A stretch of 27,629 bases of DNA from CAZFAP01 sp964516325 (GCA_964516325.1 CAZFAP010000048.1:1-27629); one strand, 5' to 3'. Shown: positions 7,888 to 15,364, numbered from the stretch's first letter. Translations and numbers: made by a program. The notes: generated from the letters alone by a model not told the origin.

Positions 7888-9387
7888 ATGGGCAAGAGTA
7901 TCCTTGTTGTTGACGACGAACAATCCATGAGGATTTTCCTGACCAAGATCCTCCTCCAGGAGAACTACTCCGTAGTCACAGCCTCTTCCGGAGCGGAGGC
8001 CATTAACCGAGTGACCTGCGACGAGCCTGACATCGTGCTCCTCGACCTCCGCCTTCCCGATATGGATGGAATGACCGTCATGGAGAAGGTCAAAAAGATT
8101 CTCCCGGCGGTCCCCGTCATCATCATCACGGCCCACGGCGGTGTCCAGAGCGCTGTCGAGGCAATGAAAAAGGGAGCTTTCCACTACCTGACCAAGCCCT
8201 TCAAGGTCGAAGAACTCCTGATGATGCTCGACATGGCCCTCGAAACCGAAAACCTCCGCCGTGAGGTCACCCATCTGCGCCGCCAGCAGCAGAAGGACCA
8301 CCAGGCGGAATACATCGTCGGCAACAGCCCCGCCATGAAGATGGTTCACGAAATGGTGGGGCGCATCACCCAGAGCGACGCCACGAACGTCTTGATCTGC
8401 GGCGAGAGCGGCACCGGCAAGCAGTTGATTGCGAACGCCATTCATTACCGCAGCAGCCGCCGCGCGTCCAGACCTTTCCTGGAAGTCAACTGCGCCTCCA
8501 TCCCGGACACTCTCATGGAGAGCGAGCTTTTTGGATTCGAGCAGGGCGCCTTCACGGACGCCAGGGAGAGGAAGAGCGGCCTTCTGGAAGAAGCCGACGG
8601 AGGCACCTTCTTTTTCGATGAGATCGGCGACATGACGCAGCCTCTTCAGGCGAAGCTCCTGAAGTTCCTCGATACGAAAACCTTCCGAAGGGTGGGAGGA
8701 ACCAAGGAAATCCATGTGGACATTCGCATCATCGCCGCCACCAACCAGGACCTTCTCGGCGCCGTCGAGCGAAAGGCCTTTCGTGCGGACCTTTACTATC
8801 GCCTCAACGTCGCCACTCTCTACCTCCCTTCTCTCAAGGAACGAAAGGAAGACATTCCCCTCCTCGCGGAGCATTTCATGAAGGAAAGCAGCCGAAAGCT
8901 CGGCAAGAATATCAAGTCCATTTCACCCGAGGCGATGGAGATGCTCTCTCAGTACTCCTGGCCCGGCAATCTTCGGGAACTCGAGAACGTCATCGAGCGA
9001 GCCGCGATTCTTTCCGAAGACGGAGTCATCCACGAGTCTCAACTTCCCCTGAACCTCTCGCGACACGGACCCGCCGCGGAGGCCGCTTTGGCCGCCGGCC
9101 AGATACGCCTCGACCACCTTGCCGTCGGAAACGGCGCCTCCCTCACGGACATCGTTGAGAAGGTCGAGCACGCTTTAATCATGGACGCCCTGCGGCGCTG
9201 CGCCGGAAACCAGGTTCAGGCAGCAAAATTGCTTGGCATCACAAGAGATATTCTGAGATACCGCATGAAGCAGTTTGGGATTCCCTCGGGGAGAGTCAGT
9301 CCAACCTCCGCCGGACCCGCCGACGGCAATCAGCCCGTCGGAGTTGGCGCCCCCCAGGGAGGCTCCCCCGGCTGTGGAGAAATGTAA
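7888..9387 (+). CDS. NtrC-family sigma-54-dependent response regulator
   Basis: 499 residues. The receiver domain (about 3-118) has acidic residues D9/D10, phosphoacceptor D53 (LLDLRLPDMDG), T81 and K103. The AAA+ domain (about 142-375) has Walker A GESGTGK (172-178), Walker B GTFFFDE (239-245) and the arginine region FRADLYYRLN. A Fis-type helix-turn-helix lies at about 440-463 (NQVQAAKLLGITRDILRYRM), followed by a 35-residue Pro/Gly-rich tail. The sigma-54 contact loop reads GAFTDA (220-225) rather than GAFTGA. It should activate sigma-54 promoters when phosphorylated. No histidine kinase is encoded nearby. A plausible target is the -24/-12 site before pilM. It starts 16 bases after rng. 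Confidence 0.95.
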   Translation: MGKSILVVDDEQSMRIFLTKILLQENYSVVTASSGAEAINRVTCDEPDIVLLDLRLPDMDGMTVMEKVKKILPAVPVIIITAHGGVQSAVEAMKKGAFHYLTKPFKVEELLMMLDMALETENLRREVTHLRRQQQKDHQAEYIVGNSPAMKMVHEMVGRITQSDATNVLICGESGTGKQLIANAIHYRSSRRASRPFLEVNCASIPDTLMESELFGFEQGAFTDARERKSGLLEEADGGTFFFDEIGDMTQPLQAKLLKFLDTKTFRRVGGTKEIHVDIRIIAATNQDLLGAVERKAFRADLYYRLNVATLYLPSLKERKEDIPLLAEHFMKESSRKLGKNIKSISPEAMEMLSQYSWPGNLRELENVIERAAILSEDGVIHESQLPLNLSRHGPAAEAALAAGQIRLDHLAVGNGASLTDIVEKVEHALIMDALRRCAGNQVQAAKLLGITRDILRYRMKQFGIPSGRVSPTSAGPADGNQPVGVGAPQGGSPGCGEM

Positions 9388-9446
9388 AGGCAAACATGGG
9401 GACGCAGGTTTTGCATGGCAGCTCAGAAACAAGGGGATTTGCAGAA

Positions 9447-9851
9447 ATGGCACAAGACAGCAACCAACAGAAGGTAAAACGCATCCTGATCGTCGAAGAC
9501 GAGGCGACGCTTTCGTACTTTCTCGCTTATAGCCTCATGTCCGAAGCCCACGACTACGAAGTCGTCACCGCACGCGACGGCGAGACCGCTATAAGCAAGA
9601 TGGAGGAAAGACCCTTCGACCTCGTCATCTCGGACATCGTTCTTCCGCAGATGGACGGACTGTCCCTCCTTCGGGAGACCCGGCAGCAGTGGCCTCAGAC
9701 GAAAATCATCCTGATGACCGCTTACGGTTCTTCCGAGGTCAAGAGCCGCTCCCAGGAATTGGGCGCCTTCGCTTATATCGAGAAGCCGTTCATCTATTCC
9801 AAGATGCGCGATTTGGTGCTGCAAGCCCTACAGGAGGCTCCTTCGGCGTAA
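9447..9851 (+). CDS. Stand-alone receiver-domain response regulator (CheY-like)
   Basis: 134 residues, a receiver domain only. KRILIVEDEA carries the acidic pocket, LVISDIVLPQMDG the phosphoacceptor aspartate, LMTAYG the switch Thr and YIEKPF the conserved Lys. No DNA-binding or enzymatic output is present, so it must act by protein contact. I chose the ATG at 9447, with AAGGGGA nine bases upstream, which puts the first beta-strand close to the N-terminus. An in-frame ATG at 9396, with AAAGG five bases upstream, would add 17 residues and cannot be excluded. It lies between the NtrC-type regulator and the roadblock-MglA pair. In Myxococcus the receiver protein RomR plays a polarity role beside MglA, so a similar function is possible but unproven. 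Confidence 0.92.
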   Translation: MAQDSNQQKVKRILIVEDEATLSYFLAYSLMSEAHDYEVVTARDGETAISKMEERPFDLVISDIVLPQMDGLSLLRETRQQWPQTKIILMTAYGSSEVKSRSQELGAFAYIEKPFIYSKMRDLVLQALQEAPSA

Positions 9852-9914
9852 GGAACTTAGAAGCCCTCCCGCAGCGGCGGCAGAGTTTCAAACTTGGAGA
9901 ATACTGGGATAGCC

Positions 9915-10268
9915 ATGAGACAACTCAACGAGATTCTCGAGGAGATTGCCGATAGCCCCGCCGTCCGTTTTTCGGCCCTGGTCACCAAGGATGGCTTCGT
10001 CGTCGAGACCTCCTCCTCGGCGACCGAGGCCGATGGACTGGCCGCCTCCCGCGCCGCCCAGCTTCTGTATGCCGCGGACGCGACGGGCGAGGAGTTGCAG
10101 AGTGGGGAAGCCAGGCAAGTCATCGTGAAGTATCAGAGCAGTCTGCTGGTCGTTGACTGCATTGATTCCGACACCTTGTTGGTGACGGCTGTCGCGAGCG
10201 AGGCGAGCATGGCCTGGGTCAAGTATGCGGTCGGCAAGTGCATGCCAGAAATTAACCAGAGGCTCTGA
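9915..10268 (+). CDS. Roadblock/LC7 domain protein, MglB-like partner of the following GTPase
   Basis: About 117 residues, a single roadblock/LC7 domain: a leading helix (RQLNEILEEIADSP), then paired strands FSALVTKDGFVVETSSS and QVIVKYQSSLLVVDCID, and a closing helix. Homodimers of such proteins act as GTPase-activating or regulatory partners of MglA-type GTPases (MglB in Myxococcus). It lies directly ahead of an mglA homologue, the same order as mglB-mglA. The frame also opens at a TTG at 9894, which adds seven residues. I prefer the ATG at 9915, which starts the first helix. The identification as MglB itself is inferred from context. Confidence 0.88.
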   Translation: MRQLNEILEEIADSPAVRFSALVTKDGFVVETSSSATEADGLAASRAAQLLYAADATGEELQSGEARQVIVKYQSSLLVVDCIDSDTLLVTAVASEASMAWVKYAVGKCMPEINQRL

Positions 10269-10316
10269 TTCCGTGGGGGGAACATAGCTTGATGACCCAA
10301 ACGAGAGGGACGCGGA

Positions 10317-10925
10317 ATGTCCACCATCAATTACGCTTCTAAGGAAATTTTCTTCAAAGTCGTGTACTACGGTTGCGGGCTTTGCGGGAAGACCACGAAC
10401 CTTCAGTGCATTCACCGCAACATTCCCTCCGCGAGCAAGGGAAACCTGGTCTCGCTGGCCACGGAGACCGACCGCACGCTCTTTTTTGACTTTCTCCCCC
10501 TCGACGCCATCAAAATCGGTGGCTTTACCACGAAGTTTCAACTGTACACGGTCCCCGGACAGGTCCACTACAACGCCACCCGCAAGCTCGTTCTCCGAGG
10601 CGTGGATGGGATCGTGTTCGTGGCGGATTCCCAGTGGGAAAAAATGAGGGAAAACGTCGAGAGCTTCCGCAACCTCGAGGAGAACCTCGCGGAATACGAC
10701 TATTCTCTCGACGAGATTCCTCACGTGCTGCAATACAACAAGAGAGACTTGGAAAACATTGCTCCGGTCGAATTCTTGCACTATCTCCTGAATCGAAGAC
10801 CGGTCCGGGTGGCCGCGTTTGAGGCCGTGGCCACCACCGGAACCGGGGTGTTTGCCACCCTGAACCGGATTGCGAAGCTCGCTTTGCACAAGATGAAACA
10901 GGAGGCAGGAGCAAGGGCTTCGTGA
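10317..10925 (+). CDS. mglA: MglA-type Ras-like small GTPase
   Basis: 202 residues. The P-loop is GCGLCGKTT (19-27), very close to the GxGLCGKTTNL of Myxococcus MglA. Switch I is ATETDRTLFFDFLPL (48-62), G3 is TVPGQ (78-82) with the MglA-type PGQ instead of DxxG, and G4 is QYNKRD (139-144). The strand GVDGIVFVADSQ (95-106) is also typical. MglA-GTP marks the leading cell pole and drives gliding and type IV pilus polarity in Myxococcus; homologues occur in many phyla. The ribosome site GAGAGGGA lies six bases from the ATG. The preceding roadblock gene and two downstream roadblock proteins are the likely regulators. The functional link to the pili is inferred from the adjacent pilMNOQ. Confidence 0.95.
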   Translation: MSTINYASKEIFFKVVYYGCGLCGKTTNLQCIHRNIPSASKGNLVSLATETDRTLFFDFLPLDAIKIGGFTTKFQLYTVPGQVHYNATRKLVLRGVDGIVFVADSQWEKMRENVESFRNLEENLAEYDYSLDEIPHVLQYNKRDLENIAPVEFLHYLLNRRPVRVAAFEAVATTGTGVFATLNRIAKLALHKMKQEAGARAS

Positions 10926-10946
10926 GCCAGCGCTCACCCCGCGGGG
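10922..10946 (+). other. Two adjacent short inverted repeats at the mglA stop codon
   Basis: GTGAGC-CAGC-GCTCAC (10922-10937) overlaps the mglA stop, and CCCC-GC-GGGG (10937-10946) follows directly. No T-run follows, so this is not a classical intrinsic terminator. It could attenuate read-through or stabilise the upstream mRNA. Confidence 0.35.
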
Positions 10947-11003
10947 TTCTCATCGGTTTCGCTGGGCGGAGCGCTCGTTCGCGGACATGCTGACGGGTGA
11001 CAC

Positions 11004-11702
11004 ATGGCATTAGTCGGAAACCTGAAGGAAATCAACATTGCTACCCTTCTCCAGCTCAATTGCGTGGAGAAGAACACGGTGCAGCTTACCGTCAGCACGC
11101 CGAAAGGACCTGCCATGGTCTATCTCAACAGGGGGGAGATCACCGACGCGTCCTTCGCAGGAGTTCGAGGCGAGGAGGCCATCTACCGCATTCTGAGCCT
11201 CTCGGAGGGGGAATTTCGTGTCGCGGAGGTGACCAAGCTCCCGGAAAGGACAATCACGGCTTCCTGGCAGAGCCTCCTCCTCGAAGGCATGAGAGTCCTC
11301 GACGAGACTCAGAGAGGGAAAACGAGGATCACCCAGACCATTGGCAACGATCTCAGCACGGCGCCGGAAGTCGAATTCTACGTCATCGCCTCCAAGAAGG
11401 GCGAGGTGTACGCCACCAACCGACAGGGAGACGCGGAGAGGATGGCGGCCGCAGCGGCTCTGATAGCTTGGAAAGGGCAGGAGGTTGCTTCGCGATTGGG
11501 GCTTGGCGAGATGAGCTTCGCCCGCCTAACCCGCGGCAAGACCTTAACTTTCTTCATGGACTGCGGCGACCTTGTGGCCGTCGTCGTCGCCAAGAAGGCG
11601 GTGGTGTCGGAACCGGTCTATGCGCTCGTTGACGATGTGCGAAAGAAGCTGAGGTACTATGACCTCGGCCGCGTCGAGCAAGGATCGCCGGTGGCTGGCT
11701 GA
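11004..11702 (+). CDS. PATAN (DUF4388) plus roadblock/LC7 two-domain protein
   Basis: 232 residues. The N-terminal part (about 1-100) has the DUF4388/PATAN pattern: GNLKEINIATLLQL, then AMVYLNRGEITDASF, then GEEAIYRILSLSEGEFRV. These domains occur in response-regulator and gliding-associated proteins. The C-terminal part (about 117-215) resembles a roadblock/LC7 domain (VEFYVIASKKGEVYATNR ... FFMDCGDLVAVVVA). The protein probably heteromerises with the other roadblock proteins or contacts the GTPase. The gene starts 78 bases after mglA and ends 21 bases before the next roadblock-like gene. The ribosome site is weak. The domain assignment is by pattern and was not checked by a profile search. 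Confidence 0.85.
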   Translation: MALVGNLKEINIATLLQLNCVEKNTVQLTVSTPKGPAMVYLNRGEITDASFAGVRGEEAIYRILSLSEGEFRVAEVTKLPERTITASWQSLLLEGMRVLDETQRGKTRITQTIGNDLSTAPEVEFYVIASKKGEVYATNRQGDAERMAAAAALIAWKGQEVASRLGLGEMSFARLTRGKTLTFFMDCGDLVAVVVAKKAVVSEPVYALVDDVRKKLRYYDLGRVEQGSPVAG

Positions 11703-11723
11703 AGCCGGCAAGGGACAAAGCCT

Positions 11724-12212
11724 ATGTATATGAACAGTCTGGTCCGAAAGAATGTGCGGGACCTTCTTCAACAACTTGCCCCCTTGGGGGAGGTCAACGG
11801 CGTTCGCGACTACCTCTTTCTGGACCGCCAGGGGACCATCCTCGCCCGGAAGCCCGATTCTTCCTGGGCGGAGGACGTCGCCACCGCGTGCGCCCTGGAC
11901 GCGGCTCAGGTCGGGGAAATCCTTGGCCTCATGCCCTTTCAGAACGGGGACGAGCGTGTATTCGATCTTCACTTCAAGAGCGCCCTCTTCGTGGCTTGCG
12001 ACCTGGGCAGGGCTTATCTCCTGACTCTATGCAGGGAAGACGCCAATCTCGCGGTCGTTCGGATGACCGTTAATGTCATTAAGGAAGAATTGGGAAGGGA
12101 CCGCCGGTTTCGAAGATATCTGGAGCCTCCGGACGGTGGTGATGTCCTCCTGAGTGAGCAGCGCGTCGGTAGCGAAATGTACAAGCTCGTTGTTTCCCTG
12201 AAACAGAAATAG
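11724..12212 (+). CDS. Divergent roadblock/LC7-like protein
   Basis: 162 residues. After a leading helix (VRKNVRDLLQQLAPLGEV) comes DYLFLDRQGTILARKP, a central helix with ACALDAAQVGEILGL, then the strands RVFDLHFKSALFVACDLG and AYLLTLC and a final helix. This fits a roadblock/LC7 fold, followed by a charged 40-residue tail. It is the third roadblock-type protein in the cluster. The start has two nearby ATG codons (11724 and 11730), both usable. It is likely a regulatory partner of the GTPase. The family assignment is moderately sure and the role inferred. Confidence 0.8.
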   Translation: MYMNSLVRKNVRDLLQQLAPLGEVNGVRDYLFLDRQGTILARKPDSSWAEDVATACALDAAQVGEILGLMPFQNGDERVFDLHFKSALFVACDLGRAYLLTLCREDANLAVVRMTVNVIKEELGRDRRFRRYLEPPDGGDVLLSEQRVGSEMYKLVVSLKQK

Positions 12213-12230
12213 CCTCTGGTTTATTCGGCC

Positions 12231-12644
12231 ATGACACCCCAGGAAGTTCTCGACCAAATTCAGGCTGAGCTCACGACGGTCATGGGGCCCCTCGCCCCCC
12301 TAATCGTGAGGGACAAAGCCGCCGAGTTCGACGTCAGCGTCGGCGACTTCCCGCCGGAAAGGATGCCGGAATTGGTCGAAGAGGTTAGCTTCGAAATACA
12401 GAATTGCCGCAAAAAAGTGCAGTTTCAGCGGGCAGCTTTGAGAGTTCTTCGGGAACTGCCCCCGCAGCCGGTCGCGGATCGGGAGAGCCAGCCTCGCGCG
12501 GGTGAAGCCGCGCCTGCCGACGGCGCCGCCGGGCTTGGGCCGGACGCTGCCCCCGGTGACCAGGAGACTCCGATGCCCGAACGTCCAGTTCGTAAATCGT
12601 CTCTCCGTCTGGCGCCATTGAAACATACCGAAGGGAAAACGTGA
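12231..12644 (+). CDS. Small protein of unknown function in the MglA/roadblock operon
   Basis: 137 residues, family not recognised with certainty. Residues 1-76 are mostly helical and look like a compact domain (EVLDQIQAELTTVMGPLAPL ... MPELVEEVSFEIQNCRKKV). The GPLAPLIV segment recalls a small domain seen beside signalling and FIST-type proteins. Residues 77-137 are a disordered-looking Pro/Ala/Gly-rich tail. There is no clear ribosome site. The start lies 18 bases after the previous stop, and the gene ends in a GTGA overlap with the HAMP gene, so translation is probably coupled. It may be an adaptor between the soluble roadblock proteins and the membrane sensor. That is only context. Confidence 0.75.
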   Translation: MTPQEVLDQIQAELTTVMGPLAPLIVRDKAAEFDVSVGDFPPERMPELVEEVSFEIQNCRKKVQFQRAALRVLRELPPQPVADRESQPRAGEAAPADGAAGLGPDAAPGDQETPMPERPVRKSSLRLAPLKHTEGKT

Positions 12645-13432
12645 ACGCGAAAAAGAAACCCCGAATCAAATCTCGGCTTCGGTCGCATCTTCTTGCCGCC
12701 TGGGCGATCGTTCTGGTCGCGGTAGCCGGGTGCATCTTTTTCACGTTGATGGCTACAATTCGGTCGCTCCTTTTCGACACCGAGATAGAAAAATTGCGTC
12801 CGGCGGTTCGGGAACTGGCCAAACTGTGCGCGGACTATTACCTGTCTCCTTCCGACGGAAAACTGAAGATTGCCTTTGCCAAGATTAGCAAGGATTTTCC
12901 CGATATATCTTATGTCCTCTTCGAGGACGCCAGTGACAGAGTTCACTGGCACGCCATGTCCGAAACTGTGGAACCCCTCAAGAACCGAGTTTCTCGCCTC
13001 GACCCCCGCCTTCAGCCCTTGAACGTCATCGAGACTCGTGGCGAGACCTACGTGGACATTGGCGACGTAACCGATACCCTTCCTCGCCTCCCCGTGCACG
13101 TGGGATTTCCCAGGTCCCTCCTCCAGCGTCGGGCCTACAGCCTTTTCTTGACGAGAGGCGCCATCGCCATGATTGCGCTCACCACCGGATTGATCGCCGC
13201 ATTCCTTTTCACATCCTGGGTGGCGCGCCCCGTCCTCGAGTTGTCCAGCCTCGCGGAAAAAATGAGCTTGGGCGACATGGACGCAAGATTAGACTTGAAA
13301 TACAAGGGCGAAGTTGGCAAAGTATTCTCGTCGCTGGAAAGGCTGAAAGAGAGTGTCCTCTATGCCGCAAGACGACTGGACGGTCCCCGTCAACCGACAG
13401 ACGACCGGGTTTTGCAGGAACGGAACCGGTAA
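12641..13432 (+). CDS. Membrane sensor with periplasmic domain and HAMP, no output domain
   Basis: 263 residues from a GTG with an AAGGGA ribosome site. A basic N-terminus is followed by a membrane helix (about 17-40), a periplasmic region of about 130 residues (41-171), a second helix (172-193) and a HAMP domain (about 191-245: ARPVLELSSLAEKMSLGDMD). The protein stops about 18 residues later. HAMP normally passes a signal to a kinase, cyclase or methyl-accepting domain, and none is present. The receptor probably acts in trans on a soluble partner encoded nearby, such as the V4R protein or a roadblock protein. Its start overlaps the previous gene. Confidence 0.85.
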   Translation: MNAKKKPRIKSRLRSHLLAAWAIVLVAVAGCIFFTLMATIRSLLFDTEIEKLRPAVRELAKLCADYYLSPSDGKLKIAFAKISKDFPDISYVLFEDASDRVHWHAMSETVEPLKNRVSRLDPRLQPLNVIETRGETYVDIGDVTDTLPRLPVHVGFPRSLLQRRAYSLFLTRGAIAMIALTTGLIAAFLFTSWVARPVLELSSLAEKMSLGDMDARLDLKYKGEVGKVFSSLERLKESVLYAARRLDGPRQPTDDRVLQERNR

Positions 13433-13535
13433 AACCTTCCGTTTCCGCCTCAGCCCCACGAATGTCCCAGCCGTCCGCGGCGCCTGCCCGGCGAATCCCA
13501 GTGCGTCTGCGGAAGTAGGCCCCGAGTAAACCCCA

Positions 13536-13551
13536 GAGCAGCAATCTGCTC
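13536..13551 (+). other. Short perfect hairpin upstream of the V4R gene
   Basis: GAGCAG-CAAT-CTGCTC lies in the 138-base gap between the HAMP and V4R genes, just before the V4R ribosome site (AAGGGAG, from 13556). There is no T-run. It may be an mRNA processing or stability element, or chance. Confidence 0.3.
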
Positions 13552-13570
13552 CTGCGAAGGGAGAAAGCAC

Positions 13571-14227
13571 ATGGCTGGACCCGATGTAAAATCCGTCGAG
13601 GAAGATGCTCCGGCGGCCTCCCTGAAGCCCGACCGGACTACGGGTGAGATCAAAACCGACAAGGATAAGAGGGCCGTCGTCGTGACGGGAGACCTCTGGA
13701 AAGCCCTCGCGGATGCCATGGCGCAGCGATTATCCGCCGAATCGGACGACGTCCTTTACTCCGCCGGGCGCTCCTGGGGGACGCAGATGTACTCCGAGTT
13801 TGCCGAAAGGATTTCGGGCGCCCGCAAAACCCTCTACCATGCCCGCAACATGAGCCTCAGCGACTTCAAGGAGGAGTTCAACCACTACCTCGCCAGGTAT
13901 GGATGGGGGCGCTTCGACATCTACCAGAAGTACGACCTCATCTTCATTGACCTGCTTTCCTCCGCTCTTCCCCAGCTCCTCGGAAAACGTGAAGTGATGG
14001 CATGCTCGCTCATGGCCGGATTCTTCTCCGGGTTCTTTTCGGAGTTGATCGGGGTTGACCTGAGCTGCGTCGAGCTTCGCTGCGCCGCCCTGGGCGGCGA
14101 AAAATGCACCTTTGTTGTGGCCGACTCCGCCATAACCACTTCCGTCCGGAAGTCCTTGTCCAAGGGAAAGACCTTCGACGAAATCGTGGAAGATATTGCC
14201 GCAAAAGAGTACCAGGCGAAGAAGTAA
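13571..14227 (+). CDS. V4R (4-vinyl reductase) domain sensor protein
   Basis: 218 residues. After a disordered 35-residue leader, residues about 40-185 form a V4R domain. It ends in the typical GVDLSCVELRCAALGGEKCTFVVA pattern, split here as C166, C171 and C179. V4R domains bind small hydrophobic ligands or metals and often sit in regulators. Here the domain stands alone with a C-terminal helical tail (about 196-216). The gene has a good ribosome site and is one base from the next gene. Its position after the HAMP receptor and before ParA suggests a soluble sensor or adaptor in the same pathway. Confidence 0.87.
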   Translation: MAGPDVKSVEEDAPAASLKPDRTTGEIKTDKDKRAVVVTGDLWKALADAMAQRLSAESDDVLYSAGRSWGTQMYSEFAERISGARKTLYHARNMSLSDFKEEFNHYLARYGWGRFDIYQKYDLIFIDLLSSALPQLLGKREVMACSLMAGFFSGFFSELIGVDLSCVELRCAALGGEKCTFVVADSAITTSVRKSLSKGKTFDEIVEDIAAKEYQAKK

Positions 14228-14228
14228 C

Positions 14229-14567
14229 ATGAACCCTGACAAACCACCGGATTCCCGACCGTACAAGGAGACACTGGAAGCCGCCAAGATTTTCCAGGAG
14301 ATCGCTCGACCTGCTCCACGCCCGCGAGCGGACACGCAGCCCAAGCCCGGGGATGCCGCCTCGGGCGCCTCGGCGGCCCCCGCTGCCCCGACGCAGGCGG
14401 CGCCAAAGCCCGGTCCTCCCTCCCCCGAGGCAGCCAAGGAAGCTCGAGAACCATCCATCGGCGAACTCTTCTCTAAATTGGTCAAGATGTCTCCCCCCGA
14501 GAAGATGCGTCTCGAAAAAGACTCCGTCGGTTCCTTGTTCCGGAAATACATAACCAAGCGGGGATGA
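14229..14567 (+). CDS. Small Pro/Ala-rich adaptor-like protein preceding ParA
   Basis: 112 residues, not a family I recognise. A short N-terminal helix (YKETLEAAKIFQEIA) is joined by a Pro/Ala-rich linker (about 30-75) to a conserved-looking C-terminal helical segment (SIGELFSKLVKM, then EKMRLEKDSVGSLFRKYI). Two short binding segments on a flexible tether fit an adaptor. The start is one base after the V4R stop, and the stop overlaps the ParA ORF (ATGA). Small basic peptides next to ParA-type ATPases often stimulate their ATPase activity, so it may be a ParA partner. That is inference. Confidence 0.75.
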   Translation: MNPDKPPDSRPYKETLEAAKIFQEIARPAPRPRADTQPKPGDAASGASAAPAAPTQAAPKPGPPSPEAAKEAREPSIGELFSKLVKMSPPEKMRLEKDSVGSLFRKYITKRG

Positions 14568-14572
14568 TCCTC

Positions 14573-15364
14573 ATGGCGAAACTCATCGCCGTCGCCAATC
14601 GCAAGGGAGGGGTCGGCAAAACAACGACCGCTATCTGTCTCGCTCATTTTGTTGCCCGACGCGACGGCAGAGTCTTGCTCATTGACCTCGACCCTCAGAA
14701 CGCCCTGGCGGCAGCTCTTTCCCCGGCGGGCGAGGAGGTCTCCGAAGGTGTGGTTGACATCCTTCGCGGTAAGCCTGACACTCCCCAGGTCGTCCGCCGA
14801 ACCGTCCTGTCCAACGTTGATCTCATCGCCTACTCGGGTTCCGAATCCCGCTCCCACGACGACGAACGCCTGTTTGCCCTCCCCGAAAAGGGGGCGCTTT
14901 TCACGCGGGTTCTCTCTGACCTGTCCAAGAAGTACGGGTACATCCTCCTTGACTCCCCTCCCGGTTCCTCGGCGATTGTGCAGTTCACCCTCTCCCACAG
15001 CGATTCCGTCATCATCCCTCTTCAATGCCAGCCGCTGGCTCTGCGCATAATGCCGCGCATCCTCAGCGACATACGGCAGCTTATCGGCGCCGGAGGTCCC
15101 TCGTTGCGAGTCGAGGGCGTCCTCCTCACCATGTACGACTTCTGGGACCCCGTTTCCCAGAACATCGCCGATCAGGTCTGGTCGCACTTCCCCAAACAAT
15201 CCACCTTCCGGGCCATCATCCGCAAAAGCCCCGTCTTCGAGCGCATTTTCGACTCCGAAAAGAATCCTCTCCTCGAACAGAACCTCCCGGAAGAACTCCT
15301 CGACTACGACATCATCGCGCAGTTGATCCTGGACAAGGAAAACAAGGACCGCCGCCGCACTTGA
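14573..15364 (+). CDS. ParA/MinD-family partitioning or positioning ATPase
   Basis: 263 residues. It has the deviant Walker A KGGVGKTT (11-18) with the signature lysine, Walker A' LLIDLDPQNALAAAL and Walker B YILLDSPPG, and the switch region SVIIPLQCQPLAL. Orphan ParA proteins position chemoreceptor arrays, flagella, pili and other cargo on the nucleoid. No parB or parS site was seen nearby, so chromosome partitioning is less likely than cargo positioning. The ATG at 14573 has GGGGA about seven bases upstream. An in-frame ATG at 14564, overlapping the previous stop, adds three residues. It is the last gene of the regulatory run. Confidence 0.93.
   Translation: MAKLIAVANRKGGVGKTTTAICLAHFVARRDGRVLLIDLDPQNALAAALSPAGEEVSEGVVDILRGKPDTPQVVRRTVLSNVDLIAYSGSESRSHDDERLFALPEKGALFTRVLSDLSKKYGYILLDSPPGSSAIVQFTLSHSDSVIIPLQCQPLALRIMPRILSDIRQLIGAGGPSLRVEGVLLTMYDFWDPVSQNIADQVWSHFPKQSTFRAIIRKSPVFERIFDSEKNPLLEQNLPEELLDYDIIAQLILDKENKDRRRT

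Noticed and set aside
6273..7946. Very long open frame on the minus strand opposite rng
   Set aside because: Shadow of a strongly coding gene in GC-rich DNA; the plus strand encodes an intact RNase G/E with catalytic residues.
13730..15199. 489-codon minus-strand frame opposite the V4R, linker and ParA genes
   Set aside because: It spans three recognisable plus-strand genes and shows no domain of its own.
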